Source: JAXGTD01 sp040775095
GTDB lineage: Bacteria; Pseudomonadota; Gammaproteobacteria; Chromatiales; Chromatiaceae
DNA length: 16,071 bases
Assembly (NCBI GenBank): GCA_040775095.1
Contig: JAXGTD010000102.1
Location: 1-16,071 of the forward strand
Direction of reading: 5' to 3'
In this document: positions 1 through 7,900 of the stretch, piece after piece
How the letters are laid out: each line of letters opens with the position of its first letter
Position numbering within the stretch: position 1 is the stretch's first letter
Program-made: the position numbers and the translations under genes
The notes under the pieces: generated by a model
What the model saw: the letters and a program-made list of their open reading frames with translations, nothing else
Told to the model about the DNA's origin: nothing
The model's database searches: none

Positions 1-1
1 C

Positions 2-328
2 AAGGACCGCATCCTCGGGGCGACCATCGTCGGCGAGCATGCCGGGGAGCTGTTGGCGGAATTCACGCTGGCCATGCAGCACGGCCTGGGGCTGAACAAG
101 ATCCTCGCCACCGTCCACCCCTATCCCACCTGGAGCGAGGCAGCGAAGTACGCCGCCGGGGTCTGGAAGCGCGAGCATGCGCCCCAGTCCCTGCTCAGGC
201 TCCTGGAACGCTTTCACGCCTGGCGGCGAGGAGATATCCGGTGGTGTGGGCCTCCAGCCGGGGGTAATTCGGCGCCTAGGGGCCTTGCCAGGAACCCGGG
301 GAAGGAGGGGCAGAGATGGAAGCGCTGA
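2..328 (+). CDS. Mercuric-reductase-like FAD/NAD(P)H disulfide oxidoreductase, C-terminal part (partial)
   Basis: Only the last 108 codons lie in the window. They encode the C-terminal dimerisation domain of a pyridine-nucleotide disulfide oxidoreductase. Visible landmarks are the strand ILGATIVGEHAGELLAEF, the helix FTLAMQHGLGLNKILATV and the active-site tail HPYPTWSEAAKYAAG. In dihydrolipoamide dehydrogenase the last motif is HxHPTxSE with a catalytic His-Glu pair. Here a Tyr replaces that His, as in mercuric reductase and the mercuric-reductase-like proteins often linked to TVP38/TMEM64 membrane proteins. It is therefore probably not the Lpd subunit for the nearby sucAB. The usual end of this family, near HAWRRG, is followed by about 31 extra residues of low-complexity, Gly/Arg/Pro-rich sequence, which suggests the original stop was lost. 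The 3' end overlaps the next ORF. The family assignment is firm; the substrate is unknown. Confidence 0.85.
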   Translation, partial: KDRILGATIVGEHAGELLAEFTLAMQHGLGLNKILATVHPYPTWSEAAKYAAGVWKREHAPQSLLRLLERFHAWRRGDIRWCGPPAGGNSAPRGLARNPGKEGQRWKR

Positions 329-741
329 TGTCACCCCTGCTCTGCGCGCTCCTGCTCGCGGGCGTCGCGCCGGCCCAGGCCTGCGACCACAGCACCTGGA
401 ACGGTCTGCTGAAGGGCTATCTCGACCGGCTCAGCGCGGTTCCGGAAGCGGACTTTCCGCGCGGGCCCGGGGTGGCGCAATTCGGGAAGCGCAAGGCCGG
501 GGTTGTGTGCCCCTGGGGTTTGTGCGCTCGTGGGGCCGAGACACCACGATCGTCCTCGGCAGGATTCGCCCGGCCCGACTTCAGAGCCACCCGGGGTTGG
601 GAACGAGGCCCCTCTTTCAGGTTCAGCTGTCCTTGGACAAGGCTGGAACTGCCCCCTCGGGCACGGACGGTTTATGATATACCTTGCGACCGCGGCATGG
701 CTGCCCGCGAGCACGCGCTCCGGTCCACCCGCGTCCGATGA
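316..741 (+). pseudogene. Decayed secreted DUF547-family protein
   Basis: A strong ribosome binding site (GAAGGAGGGG) precedes an ATG that overlaps the end of the upstream flavoprotein gene, which is typical of translational coupling. The first about 22 residues form a signal peptide ending near APAQA. The mature start, CDHSTWNGLLK, matches the conserved opening of DUF547 proteins (xDHSxWDxLLK). It then jumps directly to GYLDRLSAVPEADF, which matches a block that normally lies about 25 residues further on. The conserved segment expected next (roughly W-S-R-D-Q-x-x-AFxINAYNA) is absent. From about residue 47 the sequence is Gly/Arg/Pro-rich with no domain look. I read this as a DUF547 gene with one internal deletion and loss of its 3' part. 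DUF547 genes often sit next to this flavoprotein type (from memory of the families). A prediction program may call it a 141-residue hypothetical protein. Confidence 0.6.
673..678 (+). promoter_or_regulatory. Possible -10 box upstream of sucA
   Basis: TATGAT (5 of 6 to TATAAT) lies in a short AT-rich island about 90 bp before the sucA start, in otherwise GC-rich DNA. No convincing -35 hexamer lies 16-18 bp upstream; the nearest candidate, TTGGAC at 633-638, is far too distant. The site may belong to an activator-dependent promoter or be chance. About 310 bp (457-766) separate the last DUF547-like residue from the sucA ATG, and I see no other gene in that stretch. Confidence 0.25.
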
Positions 742-766
742 ACTACAACGGTCGAGCACCCCATCC

Positions 767-3631
767 ATGAGCGCCTTGCTGGAGCTTTTTCGCGGTTCTT
801 CCGCGTTCTATGGCGGCAACGCCGCCTTTATCGAAGACCTCTATGAGCGCTACCTGAAGGACCCGGAAAGCATCGATCTGGCCTGGCGCAAACGCTTCGA
901 CGCGATCCATCACGACGCCGCAAACGAGATCCCGCACGGCCCCGTTCGGGAGAATTTCGAACGCCTCGCAAGCGAGAGCCGCCACCGCGCGTTGAGCCGT
1001 TCGACCGAACGGCTGGAGCCCACCGCGGCCGAGAAGCAGTCGGCGGTGCTTCGGCTGATCAATACCTATCGTTTCCGTGGCCACCAGGTTGCGGACCTGG
1101 ATCCGCTGCAGCTTCGCCCCCCGCCAAAGGTTGCGGACCTCGAGCCGAGCTACCACGGGCTCGACGCCAATGATCTGGAGCGTGTCTTCCACACCGGCTC
1201 CCTGTATGCGCCCGATCGCATGCCGCTGCGCGAGATCCTGGCCTTGCTCAAGCGGATCTACTGCGGGCCGGTGGGGTCCGAGTACATGCATATCACCACG
1301 ACCCAGGAAAAACGCTGGATCCAGAAGCGCCTCGAGGGTTACCAGGCGCGCCCGGAGCTGGAGCCGGACGACCGCCGCTGGCTGTTGACCCTGCTCACCG
1401 CCGCCGAGGGGATCGAGAAGTATCTGCACACCCGCTACGTGGGCCAGAAGCGCTTCTCGCTCGAGGGTGGCGAGGCACTGGTGCCGCTGGTGGACGAGCT
1501 GGTCCAGCGTGCCGGGCGTAAGGGCGTGCGCGAGATCGTCATCGGCATGGCCCATCGCGGCCGGCTCAATATGCTGGTGAACATCCTCGGCAAGTCGCCG
1601 CAGGAGATCTTCGCCGAGTTCGAGGGGCGGGCGCCGCTGAACCCGCGCCAGCTCGCCGGCGACGTGAAGTACCACATGGGTTTCGCGACCGACGTCGACA
1701 CCCCGGGGGGCCTGGTCCATCTGGCCCTTGGTTTCAACCCGTCCCATCTGGAGATCATCGATCCGGTCATCGAGGGCTCGGTGCGCGCCCGCCAGCGTCG
1801 TCGCGGCGATGTCACCGGCGATCAGGTGCTGCCGGTGTTGATCCATGGCGACTCGGCCTTTGCCGGTCAGGGGGTGGTTGCCGAGACTCTGCAGCTGTCG
1901 CAGACCCGCAGCTACGGCACCGGCGGGACCATGCACATCGTCATCAACAATCAGATCGGCTTTACGACCAGCAACCCGCTGGACACCCGCTCGACCCTGT
2001 ATTGCACCGACCTGGCCAAGATGGTCCAGGCCCCCGTGTTTCACGTCAATGGCGACGACCCCGAGGCGGTGATCTTCGTGACCCGGATGGCGCTGGACTA
2101 CCGCAACCAGTTCAAGAAAGACGTTGTAATCGACCTGGTGTGCTATCGCCGGCTCGGCCACAATGAGGCCGATGAGCCCGCCGTGACGCAGCCGATCATG
2201 TACAAGAAGATCCGCCAGCGCGCCACCTCCCGCGCGGTCTACGCCGACCGCCTGATCGATGACGGGGTGATCACGCGCGACGAGGCGGTGGCGATGATCG
2301 TGGACTATCGCGAGTCGATCGAGCAGGGCGTTGTCGTGGCACGGCCGGTGCTCTGCGGGCTGGACCACACCAACCGGGTCAACTGGCGCCGTTGCTCCGG
2401 CAGCGACTGGACCCTCGCCTGCGATACCGGCCTGCCGCGCGAGCAGCTCCAGGCCCTGGCCGAGCAGATGCTCAAGGTACCGGACGACTTCGAGCTGCAT
2501 CCCAGGGTGGAGAAGATCTGGGCGGAGCGGCGCAAGATGGCCCAGGGCGACCAGCTGGCGAACTGGGGTTTTGCCGAGAATCTGGCCTACGCGACGCTGG
2601 TGGACGCGGGCTATCCGGTGCGTCTGTCGGGCCAGGACTGCGGCCGCGGGACCTTTTTTCACCGACACGCCAAGATCCACTGTCAAAGCAGCGGACGTGA
2701 CTACACCTCGCTGCAGCACATTGGCCCGCATCAGGGCGCCTTTATCGCAATCGACTCGATCCTGTCGGAGGAGGCGGTGCTGGGGTTCGAGTACGGCTTC
2801 GCCACCGCCGAGCCCAATGCATTGACGCTGTGGGAGGCCCAGTTCGGCGACTTCGCCAACGGCGCCCAGGTCGTGATCGACCAGTTCATCACCTCCGCGG
2901 GCACCAAGTGGGGGCTCGACTGCGGGCTCGTGATGCTGCTGCCGCACGGCTTGGAGGGGCAGGGTGCCGAGCATTCATCGGCCCGGCTGGAGCGTTATCT
3001 CCAGCTCTGCGCCGAGTACAACATCCAGGTCTGCGTGCCGACCACGCCGGCGCAGATGTTTCACCTGCTGCGTCGCCAGATGCTGCGCGACTACCGCCGC
3101 CCGCTCGTGGTGATGACGCCCAAGAGCCTGCTGCGCCATCGCCTGGCCGTCTCTTCGCTGGAGGAGCTCGCCGAGGGTGGGTTCCAGAACGTCATCCCGG
3201 AGGTCGATCCGATCGAGCCCGCGGATGTGGACCGGCTCGTGTTCTGTACCGGCAAGGTCTACTACGACTTGGTCGAGGCGCGCCGCGCGCGGGGGCTGAG
3301 CAATGTCGCGATCATTCGCATCGAGCAACTCTACCCGTTCCCGGCAGAGGACTTCGACGACGTCGTGGCCGGCTATCCCAGCACCCAGGAGGTGATCTGG
3401 TGCCAGGAAGAGGCACAAAACCAGGGCGCCTGGGATCAGATCAAACATCGCTTCCACGGGTTGATCCTTGCAGGGAAGCATCCCTATTACGTCGGTCGTC
3501 CGGCCTCGGCCGCGCCCGCTGTCGGCCACCGCTCGGTGCATGTCGAGCAACAGGAACGCCTGATCGACGAGGCACTGACCGGACGCATCAACCCACGCAT
3601 GAACCGCCGGATTCCGGAACAAGAACTGTGA
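767..3631 (+). CDS. sucA: 2-oxoglutarate dehydrogenase E1 component
   Basis: A protein of 954 residues, slightly longer than the usual 930-945. It is the thiamine-diphosphate-dependent E1 of the 2-oxoglutarate dehydrogenase complex in the TCA cycle, decarboxylating 2-oxoglutarate and passing the succinyl group to lipoyl-SucB. The N-terminal E2-binding segment (SSAFYGGNAAFIEDLYERY) and the linker RLINTYRFRGHQVADLDPL are present. So are HRGRLNMLVN (about residue 265), the ThDP/Mg region IHGDSAFAGQGVVAET (about 358) with NNQIGFTTSNP, and the pyrimidine-domain block CGRGTFFHRHA (about 625) followed by LSEEAVLGFEYGFATAEP. The C-terminus carries EQLYPFP and CQEEAQNQGAW. The frame is open upstream to 503, but the added 88 residues have no E1 similarity, so I start at the ATG of MSALLELFRGSS. 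No strong Shine-Dalgarno precedes it. sucB follows after 9 bp. Confidence 0.97.
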   Translation: MSALLELFRGSSAFYGGNAAFIEDLYERYLKDPESIDLAWRKRFDAIHHDAANEIPHGPVRENFERLASESRHRALSRSTERLEPTAAEKQSAVLRLINTYRFRGHQVADLDPLQLRPPPKVADLEPSYHGLDANDLERVFHTGSLYAPDRMPLREILALLKRIYCGPVGSEYMHITTTQEKRWIQKRLEGYQARPELEPDDRRWLLTLLTAAEGIEKYLHTRYVGQKRFSLEGGEALVPLVDELVQRAGRKGVREIVIGMAHRGRLNMLVNILGKSPQEIFAEFEGRAPLNPRQLAGDVKYHMGFATDVDTPGGLVHLALGFNPSHLEIIDPVIEGSVRARQRRRGDVTGDQVLPVLIHGDSAFAGQGVVAETLQLSQTRSYGTGGTMHIVINNQIGFTTSNPLDTRSTLYCTDLAKMVQAPVFHVNGDDPEAVIFVTRMALDYRNQFKKDVVIDLVCYRRLGHNEADEPAVTQPIMYKKIRQRATSRAVYADRLIDDGVITRDEAVAMIVDYRESIEQGVVVARPVLCGLDHTNRVNWRRCSGSDWTLACDTGLPREQLQALAEQMLKVPDDFELHPRVEKIWAERRKMAQGDQLANWGFAENLAYATLVDAGYPVRLSGQDCGRGTFFHRHAKIHCQSSGRDYTSLQHIGPHQGAFIAIDSILSEEAVLGFEYGFATAEPNALTLWEAQFGDFANGAQVVIDQFITSAGTKWGLDCGLVMLLPHGLEGQGAEHSSARLERYLQLCAEYNIQVCVPTTPAQMFHLLRRQMLRDYRRPLVVMTPKSLLRHRLAVSSLEELAEGGFQNVIPEVDPIEPADVDRLVFCTGKVYYDLVEARRARGLSNVAIIRIEQLYPFPAEDFDDVVAGYPSTQEVIWCQEEAQNQGAWDQIKHRFHGLILAGKHPYYVGRPASAAPAVGHRSVHVEQQERLIDEALTGRINPRMNRRIPEQEL

Positions 3632-3640
3632 GCAGAACCC

Positions 3641-4858
3641 ATGAGCCTTGACGTACGCGTACCCGCCCTGCCCGAGTCCGTTGCCGATGCAACGGTGCTG
3701 ACCTGGCACAAACAGCCCGGCGACGCCGTGCGAAAAGACGAGAATCTGGTCGATCTCGAGACCGATAAGGTGGTGCTGGAGGTGCCGTCGCCGGGCGACG
3801 GCGTGCTCGGCGAGCTCAAGGTCAACGAGGGGGACGTGGTGCAGGCGGAGGCGCTGCTGGCCCTCGTCGAGGACGCTGCCCCGGCCGCGCGATCGGCACC
3901 GAAGCCAACCGCGAACCCGACGCCCGCGTCATCGGCAGGCGACGCGGCCGCCGAGCCAATGCTCGCCCCCGCGGCGCGGCGTCTGGTCAAGGAGCTGGGG
4001 CTGGATGCGTCGAAGATCACCGGCACGGCCAAAGGCGGGCGCATCAGCAAGGCCGATGTCGTGGCCTGGCTGGACCGCCAGGAGCCCGCCGAGCCGGATG
4101 TCGATCCCGACGTGGAGGTGCGTGCCGCGCCGCCGCCGGCGCTCAGCGGCGAGGCCGGGCGGCCGGAGCAACGCGTGCCGATGACCCGCCTGCGCGCGCG
4201 GGTTGCCGAACGCCTGCTGCAGGCGCAGCAGAACGCCGCCATGCTGACCACGTTCAACGAGGTCGACATGCAGGCGGTGTTGGACCTGCGTGGCCAGTAC
4301 AAGTCCCGCTTCGAGGAGACCCATGGCGTGCGCCTGGGTTATATGTCGTTCTTCGTGAAGGCCGCGGTGGAGGCACTGCAGCGTTTCCCGGTGGTCAATG
4401 CATCGGTAGACGAGAACGACATCATCTACCACGGCTACTACGATATCGGCATCGCGGTCAGCTCGCCCCGTGGCCTTGTCGTGCCGATCCTGCGCAATTG
4501 CGATCAGCTGAGTATGGCCGACATCGAGCGGGGTGTCGGCAACTTCGGCAGCAAGGCCAAGAACGGCACGCTGAGCTTCGAGGAGCTCACCGGGGGCACC
4601 TTCTCGATCACCAACGGCGGGGTGTTCGGCTCGCTGATGTCCACGCCGATCCTGAACCCGCCGCAGAGCGCGATCCTGGGCATGCACAAGATCCAGCAGC
4701 GGCCGATCGCGGTTGACGGCCAGATCGTCATCCGGCCGATGATGTATCTGGCCCTCTCCTACGATCATCGCATCATCGACGGTCGTGAGGCCGTGCAGTT
4801 TCTGGTCACCGTGAAGGAGACCCTCGAGGATCCGGCGCGCCTGTTGTTGCGGGTTTAG
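3641..4858 (+). CDS. sucB: Dihydrolipoyllysine-residue succinyltransferase (2-oxoglutarate dehydrogenase E2)
   Basis: A protein of 405 residues, the normal length for SucB with one lipoyl domain. It forms the core of the 2-oxoglutarate dehydrogenase complex and transfers the succinyl group from lipoamide to CoA. The order is: lipoyl domain (1-75) with the lipoylated Lys in DLETDKVVLEVPS near residue 43; an Ala/Pro-rich linker; an E1/E3-binding domain (about 107-142; APAARRLVKELGLDASKI, GRISKADV); a second acidic and Pro-rich linker; and the acyltransferase domain from about 180. The catalytic motif YDHRIIDGREAV places His at about residue 376 and Asp at about 380. The TFSITNGGVFGSLMSTPI block is conserved. 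It starts 9 bp after the sucA stop, so the two are surely co-transcribed. No lpd gene follows; the next gene is on the opposite strand. Confidence 0.97.
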   Translation: MSLDVRVPALPESVADATVLTWHKQPGDAVRKDENLVDLETDKVVLEVPSPGDGVLGELKVNEGDVVQAEALLALVEDAAPAARSAPKPTANPTPASSAGDAAAEPMLAPAARRLVKELGLDASKITGTAKGGRISKADVVAWLDRQEPAEPDVDPDVEVRAAPPPALSGEAGRPEQRVPMTRLRARVAERLLQAQQNAAMLTTFNEVDMQAVLDLRGQYKSRFEETHGVRLGYMSFFVKAAVEALQRFPVVNASVDENDIIYHGYYDIGIAVSSPRGLVVPILRNCDQLSMADIERGVGNFGSKAKNGTLSFEELTGGTFSITNGGVFGSLMSTPILNPPQSAILGMHKIQQRPIAVDGQIVIRPMMYLALSYDHRIIDGREAVQFLVTVKETLEDPARLLLRV

Positions 4859-4876
4859 GTCCACGGGGTCGCGATG

Positions 4877-4914
4877 GACCGGCGAGGCCGCGTGCCCTGC
4901 ATCGCGCGCCGGTC
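4877..4914. terminator. Possible bidirectional terminator hairpin between sucB and the SNF2 gene
   Basis: GACCGGCG at 4877-4884 and CGCCGGTC at 4907-4914 form a perfect 8-bp stem around a 22-nt GC-rich loop, in the 58-bp gap between the convergent sucB and SNF2 genes. No T-run follows on either strand, so it is weak as a classical intrinsic terminator. Its position between tail-to-tail genes is the main support. Confidence 0.35.
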
Positions 4915-4916
4915 GC

Positions 4917-7900
4917 TCAGCCGGTGTCGCGCACCAGCGCGAGCATGTCGGCATAGCTGAGCCGCCCGCCGTCTTCGGTGCCCGCGAGCAGTCCGTCGGC
5001 GAGGTCGCGTTTGCTCGCGTGGAGCTTGACGATCCGCTCCTCGATGGTGCCCTTGGCGACGAGCCGGTAGACGGTCACGGGGCGTTGCTGGCCGATGCGG
5101 TGGGCGCGGTCCGAGGCCTGGTCCTCGACGGCGGGGTTCCACCAGGGATCCATGTGGATCACGTAGTCGGCAGCGGTCAGGTTGAGTCCGGCGCCGCCCG
5201 CGCGCAGGCTGATCAGGAACAGATCGCCCTCGCCGGCCTGGAACGCGTCGACGGCCGCGCGTCGCTGCGTCTCCGGCGTCGCGCCGTCGAGGTACTGGTA
5301 GCGCACGCCGCGTTGATCGAGGTGCGCCCGGATCAGGCGCAGGTGATCGACGAACTGGCTGAACACCAGCGCCTTGTGGCGGTTGTCGAGCAACTCGTCG
5401 ACGATCTCGGCGAAGGCGTCGAGCTTGCTGCTGGGCAGATCGCTCTCGGGCAGCGCCAGGCGCGGGTGGCAGACGGCGCGGCGCAGGCGTGTGATCTCCG
5501 CGAGCAGCAGCATGCGCTGCTGGCCGGGGTGGCCGTCGGGCTTCGCGGCCAGTCGTTCGAGCGCCTGGCGGCGGATTGCCTCATACAGGGCGGCCTCCCC
5601 CTCACTGAGCTCCAGATGCAGGGTGATCTCGGTGCGCGGCGGCAACTCGCTGAGCACGTCGCTCTTGAGCCGGCGCAGAATGAATGGGCGCAACAGCCGG
5701 CGCAGTCGCTGCCGGGCGCCGGCGTCATGCTGCTGCTCGATCGGGATGGCGAAGCGCTCGCTGAAGGTCTCCTGTGCGCCGAGCAGGCCCGGATTGATGA
5801 ACCGGAACAGGTTCCATAGCTCGCCGAGGTGGTTCTCGATCGGCGTGCCGGTGGTGATCATCTTGAACCCGCCCTTGAGCCGCATGATGGCCTGGGAGCG
5901 TTTGGTCGTCGGATTCTTGAAGGCCTGCGCCTCGTCGGCCACGATCGTCTCCCAGTGCCGGCCGGCGAGGCGCTTGCCCTCGCTTTGGAGCAATCCGTAG
6001 CTGCAGACGATCAGGTCGAATGGGCCGGCCTCGTCGATCGCCGCCGCGCGGTCACCGGGGCCGAAGCGCTTCGGGCGCAGGGTAGGCGCGAAGCGTCCGG
6101 CCTCCTCGACCCAGTTGCCGCAGACCGACATCGGCGCCAGCACCAGGGTCGGGCCCGCCGGCGCCCGCGACAGAATCAGTCCGAGCGCCTGTACCGTCTT
6201 GCCCAGGCCCATGTCGTCGGCGAGGCAGGCGCCGGCGCCCCAGTGCGCCAGCCGGGCAAGCCATCGAAAGCCCTCGGTCTGATAGTCGCGCAACTCGGCC
6301 TGGAGCGTCGAGGGTAGCGCGGGCTCGAGGTCGCGGACCTCCTCGAGTCGTGTCAGCAGGCCCGTCCATGCCTCGCCCGCCTCCAGCTCCATGCCGTCGA
6401 TCGCGACCTCGATGGCCGATGCGGCCAGCGGGTGAAAGCGCCCCTGCTCGGTCACGCCCCGAAGCTCGTCCAGGCGGTGGCGCAGGGCCTTGCTCAACAC
6501 CAGGTACTCGTCGTTGCCCAGGCGTACGAAGCGGCCCTTGGATGCGGCGGACAGCTCCAGCAGCTCTCGCATGACCAGCACGCGCCCGTCATCGAGGCGC
6601 AGCCCGCCCTCGAGCTCGAGCCAGTCACCGTGCTGCCGCACGCTGACCAGCATCTGTCCAAGCTGGGCCTCCTTGCTCAGCCCGATACGCCTCCCCTCGG
6701 GCCAGTCGAGCATGACCGCGTCGCCCATGGCCTGGAGCTGCTCGAGTGCGTTCAATGCCTGCTCGGGGTCGTCCAGGTACCAGCTCCAGTCGTCACTCAG
6801 GTCCAGTGCCGGGCACTGTTCGAGCACCGTCCGGGCGCCGGTCAGCTCATCGTCGAGATTGCGAGTGGTGCGTACGGCGCGGCCATCGACCTCGGTGAAA
6901 AGGGTGGCCCGGCCCTCGCCGGGGTGCAGCTGCGGTCCGCCGTCCCCAAAGGGGTGGACATACAACCCCATGCTCAGGCCGGTATCGGTGGGGCTCAGAT
7001 GCACGTGCGGCCGCCGGTTCGCGATGACGGTTTCCGACAGACTGTCTCCACCACCGATGTCCGAGTGTACGGTGAGCATCGGGGCGACGGCGGCGATGCT
7101 GGCCAGCAGCCGCTCTTCACCGCCGTGCGGTACGCTGAGGCCGTCGGCGCCGAGGATCTCGGCGATACGCCGATGCCCGGCATCGAACTGGACCAGTCGG
7201 ATGCGCTGCGGCGTCTCCTCCATGGCGAGGATACCGCGAGCCTCCCGCGGGAAGGGCTCGATGCTGACCAGGATGTCGCTGGCGCGGCGCACCACCGCCA
7301 GGGTTGGTCCGCCGGTGGTCAGCTCCACCGGGTTGTCGGCGCCGACGCTGCGGAACAGCAGCGGATGGCCGACGGCGGCGAGCAGCGCGCGGTCCATGTT
7401 CAGTTGGTAGCTGGTGCGCCCGTAGCCACCGTACCAGCCGCTCTCCTGTTGCCGCGTGATGGACGCGCACAGTCGGCGGTCCTGCTCGGTCAGATGCGGG
7501 AAATCCTCCGGATGCTCGGCCAGCCGCTGTAGCGCGACCGCTCGGCCCTGGGTCCAGCCGCCACGTTTGGTGCGCCTCTGCTCGCGTGGCTCGAGCGTGC
7601 AGAGGCCCTCGTCCAGGGCCAGCAGCCAGGTCATTCGTCGCGCCGTGGCGCCTTCGGTTGCGACGGCCGGGCGCTGGGTCGGCTGGGCAAGTCCCTTGAG
7701 CGCATCCAGCGCAAGCTCCCAGGAGGGCCTCGGGGAGAGCAGGTCCGTGATCGGCACCATGCCAGGCGGTGGTTCGCCGGGCGCCGGCAGGTGCTCGGAG
7801 GAGGGTGCGTCGAGTGGGCCGAAGTCGTGCAGTAGCGCCGATGCCTCGTGGGCATACCAATGCAGCTCGGCCTCGATCGCGGCCCGGGTGTAGGTCGTGA

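Noticed and set aside
503..766. An 88-residue N-terminal extension of SucA in the same frame
   Set aside because: The added residues lack E1 similarity and no ribosome binding site precedes the upstream start; the SucA family begins near MSALLELFRGSS.
743..2974. A 743-codon minus-strand open frame opposite sucA
   Set aside because: It is antisense to a certain gene, has no recognised domain and reflects high GC content in the third codon position.
3929..4954. A 341-codon minus-strand frame opposite sucB
   Set aside because: Antisense shadow of sucB: low-complexity His/Arg/Asp-rich translation without family features.
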